From Incurvaria masculella (Eukaryota > Arthropoda > Insecta > Lepidoptera > Incurvariidae), in NCBI GenBank assembly GCA_946894095.1, contig OX335650.1, positions 8,122,001 to 8,186,000 on the forward strand: a stretch of 64,000 bases of DNA. The letters are read 5' to 3'. The translations under genes and the position numbers were made by a program. The notes beneath the pieces are model-generated. The model made no database searches. It saw only the letters and a program-made list of their open reading frames with translations, and was not told the DNA's origin. Shown one piece after another: positions 32,363-43,717 of this stretch. The first letter of the stretch is position 1; every line of letters starts with the position of its first letter.

Positions 32363-32556
32363 CCCCCTACAAGAACGCTGTCGAGTAAACGCTATCGAAA
32401 AGGCGATATCGGCTGTCAAAAATATTGTATGCGTTTGACAGTTATAGTCGATAGCTTAGTACTCGATACCATCTGATTCTGTCAAACGCATACAATATTT
32501 TTGACAGGCAATATCGCCTTCTCGATAGCGCGTACTCGATGGAGTTCGTAGTAGGG
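32363..32556. mobile_element. Foldback MITE with arms of about 80 bp
   Basis: The left arm 32363-32441 pairs with 32479-32556. Near-perfect inner pairing covers GCTGTCAAAAATATTGTATG CGTTTGACAG against CTGTCAAACGCATACAATAT TTTTGACAGG. The outer tips CCCCTACAAGAAC and GTTCGTAGTAGGG pair with mismatches. The loop of about 37 bases holds two further GATAGCTTAG / ACTCGATA scraps of the arm motif. No coding capacity. Confidence 0.85.
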
Positions 32557-34335
32557 CTCCAGTCGGTTCGCAAAACGGTGCGCTTGCTGCAGCGTGAAAA
32601 CGAGACGTATGCAGCATCATATTTGCAGGGCTATACAGTGTCAACTAACGGATGAGACCAAAATTATTTGATACAATATGTACTGTTTTTTTTTTTTATT
32701 AAAAACATTTTTTTCAATCACCATGTTGCTTCAAAATAATTATCTGAAGTTGTGTTTTAAGTTTTACTTTTAAATAATGAGGGAAAGTTAAGAAATACGA
32801 TCGGCAAAAAATCAGTGGGTCACCCCTTATTTACTAAATAAAAAAGGTAATTGTCCGGGTTTTTTACGCCCGTTCACGTCACATTCTATAAATGCACAAG
32901 TCGCAATGCTTTTTTTAAGAAAAACTAGAGAAATCATACATATAAAAAAAAAACATTAAACATTCCATGAGCGCGGCTGCTATGTACCGATAACGATTTC
33001 AAAAGTGGTCTCATCGGGCAGATATGTTCCATCTCGCTCTAATTCACGGTAGTGGTACTTGAGTTGACGTCTCGCTCCCACACTTTGTTCGTCATGTAAG
33101 CACAGCGCGCTATGCTAGACCTATGCAATTACCCAGCACTAATGATCAGATTAATTACTAGGTAATAAAAACATACAGCACTCACTCTAACTCGAGACGA
33201 TCGCTTGCTGCAACCAGGCCTACGTAGTAGAGTCTATAAAAAGCATATCTTTCAACACATCCAGAGCCTACAATGGCACGCTGAGTCTAACAATTCTCTA
33301 ATTGTAGACCGTGTCACCAACGGACAGGATCCTGAAACCTAGGCACAAACAATAACACACAATGTCGGTTAGTCACAGGCCGATATTCCGTAACGGCCAC
33401 ACAGTAATCTTATCAGCTTATATCAAGTAACGATAAAAAGTTATAAATGGAGCTGAAAATCAAAGAAATCGTTCTAAATTAAAAAAGTGATAAGAACAAG
33501 GCATACACGATAAAGGGGCTTTTCCCGATCAAGGGTCTATCCCATATATTTTCCGGCATGGACTCCGAAATTCCGTCGACCAAAATGCGATCCCTAAGTT
33601 CGGAGGATTGTCGAATGGCGAGTTGTGTTGTACGATAGTATGGGTACTACAGTGGAGAGGCTGATGCATTCGGGTTGGTTGGTGGAGAATTAGGTGCAGG
33701 ACCGAATCACGCCACAGCAATGTTTTCTCCTAAGCGTGCATCGCTCACGAAGAGACCAACAATGAACTGCATCTTCGGCGATAGGCTTCAATAACAATAA
33801 AGCCTACCGCTGCATAAAGTAAAATAAAAAATAAAAATTTGGAGAAAATAATATAAAGTTGTCACCATCCTGAATTTTAAATGTATGAATGTGTTTTACT
33901 TAAAATTCCGTTCCATTTAATCGTAGTAGAGGCTAAGCTGTCGACTTGAGATTGGACCGAACACTCGGTCCAAGAGTAGAAAAGCCTCGAAAACAATTAA
34001 TTGTCAGCGGTCTTTACAATCACATTATTGAAGTATTTATTAATACAAAAAGAGAAACATTTTCTTAAAAATCTATATTTTTAATGTTGAGGGTACTTAA
34101 ACCTCCGGGCGCCGTTCGTTTACTCTACAGAAAAAAGACGCGAATGCGATGTCAAAACACGACTCATCCCGACCGCCTAACCGTAGCGGAAACCCTACAG
34201 AAAAAAAGGAATGAAGCCGCTCACCCTTTCTTTGAGGTGAAAACGTGTAAGCATTTTCCTGAGATAGGAGTTGAAGTGTTTTCGCAATATTGTTCCGATA
34301 CCGGTGAGGGCGCGTCCTGTAGGGGTTGCGCTAAC
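32557..34335. other. Unassigned sequence
   Basis: Includes a T run near 32684 and mixed-composition DNA at about 33000-33420. An open frame from 34084 runs through low-complexity and repeat DNA and is not accepted as a gene. Confidence 0.35.
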
Positions 34336-34372
34336 TTGGGTGTAGGTGTAGGTGTCGGTGTCGGTGTATGCA
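34336..34372 (+). repeat. GGTGTA/GGTGTC hexanucleotide repeat
   Basis: About five units in a row. It is not the TTAGG telomere repeat of Lepidoptera. Confidence 0.75.
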
Positions 34373-34534
34373 CGTGTAGGTATACCGCTGAACGCTGGGT
34401 CTTGAATTATCCGTCGTTAAACTGTTGGCGATTGTTGTTAGAGGAGAATACGCGGGGTGGCGCTTTTGTGTTTTTAAAAAATACTTACAAATTGTTGGGT
34501 ACCAACTTGACAGTGGCGCGACGCCTTGTGGTTC

Positions 34535-34800
34535 GATTTTATTTTATTTTATTTTGTTCGGCAAATATACAGTTATTACAAACACAGAATACAAAAAATC
34601 GAAAACAAAACCTTAAAACTATTAAAATTTCCACATATAAAGTCAAGTTATTTGACATCTTACATCGAAAAAAAATATTAAAACTAATTGACCAATATAT
34701 ATTACATAATAAAACAGGGATGAATACAATAAGAGTATGCTTCTATACAATAAAATAAGCTAGAACTAAAGTAACTTCACAAACCACAATAGCATATAAT
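34535..34800 (-). repeat. Possible LINE 3' UTR with (TAAAA)n tail
   Basis: Minus-strand reading ends GTATTTGCCGAACAAAATAA AATAAAATAAAA, i.e. a short-unit tail preceded by an AT-rich stretch with no frame. No second copy is present in this window to confirm it. Confidence 0.35.
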
Positions 34801-34919
34801 ATATATATTTTTTTATATATAGTTTATATTATAATGAAAGTCGATGCACTGGATGAAGCAATTCTGAGCGCGGTTGGGATTTAGAGGGGTGGCCGTTTTC
34901 GACCGTTGCGACCGGCCGT

Positions 34920-35112
34920 AGGTCTGTAAAACTGTAGGTCTCCCTTCCTTACTTACTAGGTTTATCCCGCCCGGGTTGGTACCGTAATACTGAATGAACG
35001 AGAGTCGAAGCGGCAATGAAAATTGTCTGTGTTTTCCATCCAGTTAAGTGTAGCCGAGCCATATAAAGAAGGTCGTGACATGGCGCGTCGTTCCCATGTG
35101 GTGTGTGTTAAT
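34920..35112 (+). repeat. S1 SINE body fragment
   Basis: GTCTGTAAAACTGTAGGTCT, CGCCCGGGTTGGTACCG, GTCTGTGTTTTCCATCCAGT and CATGGCGCGTCGTTCCCATG follow the S1 body; head and tail are absent. Confidence 0.7.
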
Positions 35113-36139
35113 AAAAACTTGCCACCGAATCGGTGGTGACCAATAATCCCTAATTATACCTTGTGACCATCACGTAAGGTGAAATATTTCATCGCATTGC
35201 AACACATTTTGTCGTATGTTGCATGCTGTAAAATATATTTTTGATATTTTTGGCGGGAGTAGTTTTCTTAATCCATTAAGGCGTTACCATGGTAAATTAT
35301 CTCACCGGGTGAACAGATAAGTGAGTGATTAAATCGGACGCTTACGCTACCTATCACACGACACGTATTGTTTTTCGACCAAGTGAAAATATACCAGTTA
35401 ACACATTAACATTTACTCATTCACTTCACTGTTAATTAGGCCAGATAATTTACCATGGTAACCCCTAAACCATTCCGTGTTGTGTGCCAAGCCGAGCTGG
35501 GCGCGCTGCTGGTGCTGGATCGCAGAAGGACCTTCGCCGTGTAAGCGGTCACCCTTTTCCTTTGAGTCCCTGGCCCATTTTAGTCCCTGCCTCGTCACAA
35601 ATGTTACGATAAAATAACCATTAAGTCTGTAAAAACCTGTATAATAGAGCTACCAGCGTCGACGCCACCCCGCTGCTGCCCGGCCGCACCCCCACCGCCG
35701 CTGGTCCCACAGTCCTCGGCGCGCGCGTAATATCCTATTTGTGCCGGAGACACAATCTGCGGCCGCACTCTTTGTGTTGTTCTGCAAAGTGAGCGCGCCC
35801 CACCAACAACTCCCTCCGCGCGTGTTCGCTCCGCACCTATGTACTGGTGGAATCCTCTGCAAACGTTCCCCTTGTTTTCCGTTCCGTCACAAACGCTCCC
35901 CTTGCTGACCGTTCCGTCACGAACGCGTGTGGTCAGAGAGCAGCTTGAAAGGGGCCTAAGTTGCGGGTCTCCTCGCGATGAATTTCCTTCACCGTAAAGC
36001 ACTTTTGTTATATGTTTAGATTAATTAGACGCAAAAAGAGAAAGTTAGTCTTTCAGCCACTGGGTGTCGAACCAGCGATACTTAAAAAGAACATTTAAAT
36101 AGAACGCAAAGAAGCCTTGTCATTCGTTTTTAAAATTGG
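35113..36139. other. Unassigned sequence, including an inverted repeat and a GC-rich stretch
   Basis: A perfect 20-bp inverted pair is at 35283-35302 and 35443-35462 (listed next). About 35480-35990 is GC-rich with open frames on the minus strand that resemble nothing I know. Two near-identical GTTCCGTCACGAACG-type units at 35880-35925 form a short direct repeat. Confidence 0.35.
35283..35462. mobile_element. Probable MITE with GTTACCATGGTAAATTATCT inverted repeats
   Basis: The 20-bp arms are exact and the adjoining bases pair loosely (GAACAGATAAGTGAGTGA with its counterpart near 35420). The related string GGTTACCATGATAAATCATTCGC-type occurs at about 10040 and 13280 in the duplication, suggesting a family. 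Confidence 0.5.
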
Positions 36140-36245
36140 GCAGTTTAGTTTTGTTTAGTTCGCTTTGACAACCGCTAAAATAGCGTTTTTTCCGACTGAA
36201 ATATTCCTAATTCCTGAGCACGTAATTCCAAGAATAGGCCTACTG
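36140..36245. mobile_element. Hairpin MITE, family H1, half copy
   Basis: GCTTTGACAACCGCTAAAAT AGCG and TAATTCCAAGAATAGGCCT match the right half of the H1 element at 3467-3694. The other half is missing. Confidence 0.65.
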
Positions 36246-38727
36246 GATACGAAGGGCCAAAACCGCACCCAACATCGTGATAAAATCCAAACACACCGCA
36301 CTCTTGAAGGAATTAGTTGCCATGTCAGGTCTTAATGGGTACAGTTATTTTTCAATCTTACAATCAATACCAGTTCAAGATAATCAGCACTTTCATAGCA
36401 AAGGCCCTTCAAGTGTGGATTAAGATAAACCAACACTTGGAGATTTAAAAAAATATTACAAATTTCAACAAATCTATGAGAACGTTTAAATTATATTCTT
36501 AATATCATAATGAAATTCATTTTAGTTTATAATATTAAAATTAGAAGATTGTTAAAATACTTAACACAGTAATAAGCGATCGCCACTAATATTTGACATG
36601 TAAAACATACTATTATTGATTCGAGAAGATGCTCCTTAATTTCACTCTTTAATCCATGAGATTTCCATATAGTACCACGATCTGACAATCAATAATCGAA
36701 CATGTGACAGCCACAGTTGAGCAACCTCGCCACCAACCCGCCAAGCGGAGGCTGTGCTTACACACGAGCCAGAACCGAGGAGCCCAAGAATTCCACGACT
36801 TATATTCACTCGTTTTCCATTGGACACTCACATTATGTTGTTTAGAAGAGCCCCGGTGAGGAAAAATAGCGCTTGTTCCTTTTGTGTTCTATTCTTTTGC
36901 TCGCGGTCCGTTCTGTGCGAGCGAATGTTGCTACATTTCGAGTCTTGGCTTCGAGTTTTGAAAAATATAAAAGTCTTTAGTTTTATCGGGCAGCTTCTTT
37001 GGAAGAAAAGTCGTTATCCTCGCATTGTTCTGTATGAGTGAGAAACAAACTCGATTATTAAATTGGCCAAAATTTAAAACCGAGTTTGGTATATTCAAAT
37101 GTGAAGAAGTATTTAAAAATATACAAGTCGCTTTGGAATATTGTTCTAGTACATTGAAAAATGCGAGTGTATAGTTAGTACATACCCACGTTGAATTCCC
37201 CAAAAAATTATCTAGGAAAATACATTTGAAATGCATGACACAGCGATTGCTCGACGACGTTACGTGCGCTACAAATCATACTAAACAATTTTAAGCCGCC
37301 GGGAACACTGATAACGAATTCAATATTCGTTTCTATAGACACAAATAATACACCAAGTTTAATTCGGTCTACAGTTCAAGTTAAATTTGGTCTTCTGTCA
37401 AATTTACTATTTTAATATTATTGTGTCTCATAGCACATAAAACACATTCACTAGTATAGCATGGATAAATGTAATCGCAGAAAAATAAAACCTTGGAATT
37501 CTTGCAAAGTTAAAGTTTCAGCCAGATTGTAGTTATGCCGGATTTGCGAACATTGAATTTATTAATTTCTACTTACAAATTTAGCTTTGTCTACTTTTAT
37601 AGGGTTCCCCTTTTATATATTCCTAGGAGGATTTTTGAAAATGATTAAGAGATTTTTTATAAATGTACTAAGAATTAAAATTATAAATGTTTCAAGCTTA
37701 TGATGATGTATAAAGAAATAATGTGCACCGCAATATTCATTAACTGTTAAATAAGTATTCGGTGATTCTAATAATGAATTTAATTTTGGTTTTATGAATG
37801 TAGTGCAACGTATTACCGGTTACTTGAATTGAAAACTATTTTCAATTAATAAAAACGGCGGGCCTACATATACATATATCACCAGATAATATCATTATTA
37901 GACTATCTTTCAGCATCACATTTCTATTCCTTTTCTTCTGGGTTTTCCTCGCAACCCCAAACTCGCTCATATTCCGGAGTTTGTAGGTTCCTGAGACACA
38001 CGAAAAAAGCTGTCTCTAGCTAACTTACCATTAGGTTTCCGGGATCATCATTTTCAATCAAACCATACAAAGTGTGAACGTACTAAGGGCGGAATATTAT
38101 GCGAGTAATCTATTAGGTAAGCAAACCGATGCAGCTCTCTATGGAGTTCGTCACATCCGAGGTGATGCGGTGGTGGTGTGGTGGTCTGGTGGTGTGGTGA
38201 GGTGGGTAGGGGGTGGGGCGTTTGCGACGCGGTGGCGACATTTCATCGCCAGCCGCAGCTTTGGCCGTCGGGTCGAATACGCCCTGAGCCGGTGCTGTGT
38301 TACCGAGTAAGGGTAAGAGATAACGTTCAGAAGGGAGCTCCGTCCGTGCAAGATTCATTGCGTTACGACTAAAGACAGGGTTGGGCGACTCGTTCATCAA
38401 TTTAAAATTTGGGCAAAGACTGCAATGTCTAATCCATGGCATTTCGAGCGTTTAAAGAAACGATTTAAGTATCATAAGGGCTTTACTCGAGTCGCCGCCG
38501 CCGTATGAACATATTGTCCATATAATCGTATGGGAAATCAGCCGTACTTCGTTTGCCACACAGTCAATCCGCCACCATGCGTGAATTTGCCCCTAAAATG
38601 CAATCGCCAAGTCAGTTACCACCAACACATACCCCCTAGAACGGCTGCGACAACGTTTGCGTTTGGAATGCAAGTGTAATTTGGTTTGGTGGTTTTAGAA
38701 AATTGGCGACCGCGTATAGTATTGTTG
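36246..38727. other. Unassigned sequence with a GGT-rich patch
   Basis: Mostly AT-rich. 38165-38222 is a GGT/GGTG-rich tract. The less AT-rich stretches at 36660-36960 and 38060-38350 may be host DNA. No exon can be supported. Confidence 0.35.
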
Positions 38728-38790
38728 GCCAAAGGGTGAAAACGGAACCCTATTACTAAGCCTCCGCTTTCCGTCCGTCCGTTCGTCCGT
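38728..38790 (-). repeat. Lepidopteran (GGAC)n dispersed repeat, 3' fragment
   Basis: Plus-strand CCAAAGGGTGAAAACGGAAC, CCTATTACTAAGCCTCCGC and (GTCC)n is the reverse complement of the last 60 bases of the repeat, without the terminal GGTACGGAACCC. Confidence 0.8.
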
Positions 38791-38872
38791 GGATGATCGT
38801 CCAAAGAACGAGTTAGAATATACTTATTATATTACTAGCGTACTTTCACACATCACTGCGAGTTAGTCAATT

Positions 38873-39070
38873 CGAGTCAGTCAGTCAGTCAGCGTATTTG
38901 CGTCCACTGCTGGACATACGCCTCTCCAATTTTTCTCCGTCCTCCCGGCCTTCAGCGGTACGGAACCACTGCTTTCCGCCGACGCACTTGATGTCTTCGT
39001 CCTACCTGGCGGGTGGTCTTCCCACACTCCGTTTTCCTGTCCACGGCCGCCAGCGTAGTACACAGTTATT
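38873..39070 (-). pseudogene. RTE-type LINE, C-terminal fragment and (TGAC)n tail
   Basis: On the minus strand, two frames joined by shifts carry the pattern SVGRPPAR-(stop)-DEDIK ... GKQWFRTAEGRED ... GEAYVQQWT-like, which is the usual end of RTE-clade proteins in Lepidoptera (GRP..RW.DDI...AG..W...A..R..W...GEAY.QQWT). It then ends in TGACTGACTGAC units at 38878-38892, the short tandem tail typical of RTE. A stop replaces the W and frames are broken, so it is dead. Confidence 0.65.
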
Positions 39071-39424
39071 CCAACTATCGTCATCTCTTCGGCTCAGTCA
39101 GTGCAATAGTGTTACGATATTGTGACAGTAGATCATTTTCGATTGTTAATTTGACAACCAAGCAATATGGTTTGGTTTTAAAATTATACAGTCGTATTCA
39201 GAGTGGACTGACAACTGTAATACGCCAGTCTAAGCCGGTCTTTATATGATTAGTCTAGTGCTAATCTCGTACTCAGTTTTGACTGGTTCTCTCTAAATAC
39301 GACTTGATTTTAGTATGTTTTTTAGAATATATACGGATATTATTTAATTTAAGTAAAATATAATTTTGAGAGATAAATTGATAAGGAGGTAAACGTGAAA
39401 ATTACACTAATAGGATTGCATACA
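39071..39424. other. Unassigned AT-rich sequence
   Basis: No coding frame or repeat copy seen. Confidence 0.35.
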
Positions 39425-39510
39425 TTTATATTTTATCACGGGGAGTGTTCCGAGGAGTTGTTCGATGAGATTCTGCCATCCAGACTTGTGCCTGCCTGGC
39501 ATTCCTAATT
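39425..39510 (+). pseudogene. Small LINE ORF fragment (HGECSEELF motif)
   Basis: One plus-strand frame reads FYHGECSEELFDEILPSRLV and stops after a few residues. HGECSEELF followed by IP is a motif I recall from the C-terminal part of lepidopteran non-LTR proteins. It is only about 25 residues, so the call is weak. Confidence 0.4.
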
Positions 39511-39517
39511 TTTTATA

Positions 39518-39536
39518 ATATATATATATATATATA
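39518..39536. repeat. (TA)n microsatellite abutting mariner copy 2
   Basis: A run of TA ends exactly where the mariner begins, as expected from TA target choice. Confidence 0.8.
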
Positions 39537-40813
39537 TTAGGTTGGGGAAAAAGTTTCTTCGCAATTTTTAAGAAAATTCAAAACATTTTTTAATATGGTT
39601 TATTTACATTTAACTAAAGTATGTAGGTACCATTTTGTTCGATAACTTTTTGCCATCTTGTAGGTAGGGACATGATCCCATTGCTATAGAAATATTGGGA
39701 CTTCTGATCAATATACCGCGACAAGTGGTTTTGGCAGTCCTCTCGTGATGTTAACCTGACACTGCCTAAAGAATTCTGAAGAGACCTAAACAGGTGGAAA
39801 TCTGAAGGTGCAAGGTCAGGACTATACGGCGGATGCATTAACACCTCCCAGCCAAACTCTCTTAGTTTTTGCTGAGTGGCTAAAGATGTGTGAGGTCTAG
39901 CGTTATCATGATGAAAAACCACACCCCTTCTGTTGATTAATTCCGGCCGCTTTCTCTCAACTTCTTGCTTTAATCTCATCAGTTGTTCGCAGTAGAGTTC
40001 AGAATCGATGGTCCTGCCTGGTGGTAACAGCTCATAATGAATAATGCCCTTCCAATCCCACCACACACACAGCATCACTTTGTTGAGTTAACCCGGGTTT
40101 CGCCACAGTCTGTGAAGCTTGACCGGCCTTTGACCACGACCTTTTTCGCACGTTCTTGTCGTACGTGATCCACTTTTCATCACCAGTTATCAGCTTCTTC
40201 AAAAATGGTTCGGTTTCATTACGTCGTAATAAAGAATCACAAATGAGTACACGGTTCATTAGGTTTCTTTCAGTGAGCTCGTGAGGTACCCAATTATCGA
40301 GCTTTTTTGTGTACCCAGTTTTTTTCAAATGCGCCAAAACTGTTTTGTGGTCAATTCTTAGTTCTTCAGCTACGTCGTAACTACTGATATGCCGATCTTG
40401 CTCCACTTTTTCAATAATGGCATCCATTTTATCCGTAATAGGGCGACCAGAGCGACGTGCATCTTTGACATCAAAATTTCCGGATTGAAAACGCTTAAAC
40501 CAAATTTGTGCTACTCTCACAGACACTGCACTAGGTCCATAAACATCGCAAATTTTTTTCGCGGCTTTTTTTTTACCTTTTTTGTAGGAAAATTTTAAAA
40601 TGTATCGAATTTCTTCATTAGATTCACTCATTTTGACAGTACGAAAAACAAATGAGAATCACACATTTTCCTAATTTTAATTTGGAATTATGTTCTTTAA
40701 AATTGAAACTTTCAATGATACCAAAACCAGCCAGATACAAATAGTATAGCCAAAGAGATTTTATTACAAGTTCATACATACTATAATGCGAAAAGACTTT
40801 TTCCCCGACCATA
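39537..40813 (-). mobile_element. mariner element, copy 2, both terminal repeats present
   Basis: 1277 bp, flanked by TA on both sides. The tips are TTAGGTTGGGGAAAAAGTTT CTTCGC at 39537 and, inverted, TATGGTCGGGGAAAAAGTCT TTTCGC ending at 40813. It is close to copy 1 over its whole length, including untranslated regions. Its transposase gene is broken (next entry), so it is non-autonomous but has complete ends. Confidence 0.95.
39614..40631 (-). pseudogene. mariner transposase, frameshifted
   Basis: Starts at ATG 40629-40631. Residues 1-183 follow copy 1 with a two-residue in-frame deletion (NATQA region near residue 21) and scattered changes (for example D-N at the IWVPHEL site). After KPGLT, two bases (GC of CTCGCAAC) are missing near 40084-40085, so the frame shifts before the second catalytic D. 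The rest, including HHDNARPH and YSPDLAPSD, continues in another frame to the stop at 39614. The first D (TGDEKW) and the last two D are therefore in different frames and no active protein can be made. Confidence 0.95.
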
Positions 40814-42147
40814 TATATTACTAATAACTTTACAGACCTCTTTTTTATTATAGCATACATCTCAATACCGAATATTATTTAATGTTTACCTATGTACACT
40901 TTATTACCTTTTGTTTATTAATAATATTATTACAAAGGACCGGAAGGAATCGGGCTTAATGCCACAAATATTTTTAATAAAATCCCGAACTGTCACAGTA
41001 AAAATCCAGCCTTTACTTAAATATAAATCAAATTGCACAAATGGAATACCGCGTCTCTTCTAACTCTGTTGTCAGTCCGAACGGCAACTAATCGTCGACG
41101 ATAAAGGCATCGGGCACAGCACAGAGAGCACCGTGTCGCAGGGATGGTGTAACGAAGCAGCTTGCATGCCGGCCGGCGCTCGATACAATTTCAATATAGT
41201 GACCGTTAGCGGTGGACGGCGTGAGCCCCCGCATACACACGGCACATTAGCCGCGCAGGCCCTGTGGGAAGCGCGTCCTCTGACTACCTGCATCGTAGGC
41301 CGCGAGAGGGCGCAGCTTCTAGGCATGGCATGGGTCAGCAAACCGTCCATGACCGGTGTAAAATGGGAAAAAGCTGTGTGTACTCATGTACGCACGTAAG
41401 AAGATACTCCTTTGTCAGTCAGCGTGTTTGCGTTCACTGCTGGAAATATTTTCTCCAGTCCTCCTGGCCCTCAGTGGATTATAAAATACTGATGCTATAA
41501 AATGAGCTAGGAATTAGTTTTATTATTACACATTAATTATTGCTAGCTAAAACTTAAACCAGTTTCCACGTTAAACTTTGTAGTTACCTATTATTGTTAG
41601 GAGGTATTACAATATTTACGATTTTATATTTGTAAAACAATTTTCAATTGACTGTCTAGGCAAGCTATTTAGGTTAATAAAAATAAATCAAATTAGGTTA
41701 ATAAAAAAAATATAAACGACGGGAAACATGTTTTTTTACAAATCGATAGTGGTATCGGCTCTGTGAATAACACAAAACAATTTTTTTTTATCTATAAACC
41801 TACTGCTAAAACAGGATAAGCTCTCCTACTTTTGAGCCTATCTTTCCTATATCTCCCCGTAGTTCCCGGTCCGCTCCTGCCATCCGAACCCGTTCCATAG
41901 CTGGCCTCACGAATTACATGGTACAAAAGGGACCCTTCTCTATACAAGGAACAGATAACTTTTTGGTATCTTTATTTATATAAAAAATATGTGGCTTATA
42001 AATGTGTGTATATATTATTTTATGTATTTTGCTTATTAAATTTCAGAACAATATCAGCTCGAACGATGAATGAAGAACTAATTGCGTAGCAGGAATGTAT
42101 ACATATCAATATTGCGGAATTTCAGGGCCTGCTGTCAGTGTTTCTGG
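40814..42147. other. Unassigned sequence with an RTE scrap
   Basis: At 41414-41470, CAGTCAGCGTGTTTGCGTTC ACTGCTGG repeats the 3' end of the RTE fragment at 38880 (minus strand). 41095-41340 is GC-rich with open frames that I do not recognise. The rest is AT-rich. Confidence 0.4.
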
Positions 42148-42208
42148 CAATTACACGTCACTAGACTGTAATTACACGTCACTAAACTGTGATTACACGT
42201 CACTTAAT
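42148..42208 (+). repeat. Three tandem 21-bp units
   Basis: AATTACACGTCACTAGACTG T occurs three times with a few changes. CACGTCAC in each unit resembles the centre of the H2 MITE, but the contexts differ. Confidence 0.75.
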
Positions 42209-42655
42209 TGTCCCATCGCTCCTGGCGCATCGCATAGAGCCGGCTCGGAGCTCCGCCCGCGTCGCACCTGTACTCAGATTGAAACAGCATTCCAAATTAC
42301 AAATGCCGTGGACCCATCCACCATCCTATGAGTGTGGCCCTAGCACGCTCCGTTTAGTTCCTTAGGTATTAATTATGCAGAAAGAATAAATGTTATACTA
42401 TTGTATCAAGAATTTCCCAATAAATAACCTAAATGTTGCAAGTTACATATTGATTAGTTGTAAGACATTTCAGTTTGTAAATAATTAAACTTTGTCATTG
42501 GCATAAAAATATTAAAATAATTATCATGTAATAATATAAGATTAGCTGAAGGTTTCTTATAAAATAAAATTCATAAATATTTTTTTAAATGTCGAATTCC
42601 TAGGGTAGACCTCGGTTTACAGATAAATCAAATTCGTTTTTTTATGTGCTACTAC
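42209..42655. other. Unassigned AT-rich sequence
   Basis: Nothing recognised beyond scattered short AT-rich words. Confidence 0.35.
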
Positions 42656-42852
42656 ACCCACTGTCAGGATCATAGCCTAACACACTTCCCGAAGAAATTA
42701 GGTGTCATGCCAGGACCTTCCCTTTCCGAGCATGGCTAAGTTTAATTAGATGGATCATCTTGTCGTCAAATTCGATGGTATCAACCCGGACGGGGTTAAC
42801 CGACCACATTGTAGGAGAAGGGGACCTACAGTTTTACATAGATTCCGAATAG
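42656..42852 (-). repeat. Older S1 SINE, 3' half, split by a younger S1
   Basis: It contains, on the plus strand, TTAGGTGTCATGCCAGGACC and CTACAGTTTTACATAGATTC CGAAT. The sequence breaks off exactly where the young copy starts and resumes at 43263. Confidence 0.8.
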
Positions 42853-43255
42853 TGTTTTTTTTATGCGACCTGACATGGATAGCTAATACCACACAACTAC
42901 CCAATGCCCATTAAACCACATTCCCGAAGGAATGAGGTGCCATGCCAGGACCTTCCCTTTATGAGCACGGCTACATTGAACTGGATAGAAAACACGGACA
43001 ATTTTTCGTTGCCGCTTCGACCATCTTTCATCCAATGCGATGGTACCAACCCGGGCGGGCTTACACCCTACCACCTAGTAGGGGAAGGGAACCTACAGTT
43101 TTACATGGATTCCGAACCATGGAGCAGCTCGCATTCATGACGAAATGCACTTATCGAACTCGGAAAGAGAAAGACAGTGGTGCATGTCGGAATTGAACCC
43201 AAACCTCTGGTACGCTAGGCCAGTCCCCGCGCCACTAGGCTACGAGCCGCTCAAC
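42853..43255 (-). repeat. S1 SINE, full length, nested
   Basis: On the minus strand: head CTCGTAGCCTAGTGGCGCGG, B-box-like GGGTTCAATTCC, complete body and CATGTCAGGTCGCATAAAAA end. Nested in the older S1 copy (42656-42852 plus 43263-43385). Confidence 0.88.
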
Positions 43256-43262
43256 GACGACG

Positions 43263-43385
43263 ATAGCTCGCATTCGTAACGAAATTCACTCAGAAACAGA
43301 AACGTAATTCAGCATGGCAGGCACTCGAACACTGACCTCAGGCATGGAAGGGAAGTCCACGCTCCCCTGAGATACGAGCCGCATG
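43263..43385 (-). repeat. Older S1 SINE, 5' half, with a different tRNA-like head
   Basis: On the minus strand the head reads GCGGCTCGTATCTCAGGGGA ... CAGTGTTCGAGTGCC, with a B-box-like TGTTCGAGTGC, followed by TGAATTTCGTTACGAATGCG AGCT of the S1 body. The head differs from that of the nested copy. Confidence 0.75.
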
Positions 43386-43479
43386 TAAAGTTTAGTTCAG
43401 TTTATTTATATTTCAGCTTGTTATGTTTAAACTACGATCAACCTATTTTTAGGATGCCTTATATTTGACTAGCTTAAGG

Positions 43480-43717
43480 ACCTGGCCCCGCTCGGGTCAA
43501 TGTAGTTTTGGTCTGATGTCGGTCTGAATTATTTCCATCCCCTATTTTACCCACTTCGAGTTTAATTTTAGCCACGAAAGGTAGTATATGTCCTCCTCCA
43601 AGGTGCAGACTATCTTATACCGAAATTCATCATAATTAGTTCTGCAGTTTAGGCGTGAATACGCAACAGACAGACGGACAGAGTTACATGCGCAATTATA
43701 AAATTAGTATGGATTTG
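43480..43717 (+). repeat. Dispersed repeat ending AATTATAAAATTAGTATGGAT
   Basis: The segment TAGTTCTGCAGTTTAGGCGT GAA, CGCAACAGACAGACGGACAG AGTTA and GCAATTATAAAATTAGTATG GAT is a repeat that I know from many lepidopteran genomes. There is one copy in the window and no coding capacity. Confidence 0.6.

Noticed and set aside
34336..34372. Interstitial telomere repeat
   Set aside because: The unit is GGTGTA/GGTGTC, not TTAGG, and only five units occur.
34084..34758. 224-codon open frame on the plus strand
   Set aside because: It crosses a hexanucleotide repeat and an AT-rich tail-like region, its composition changes abruptly, and it has no recognisable domain.
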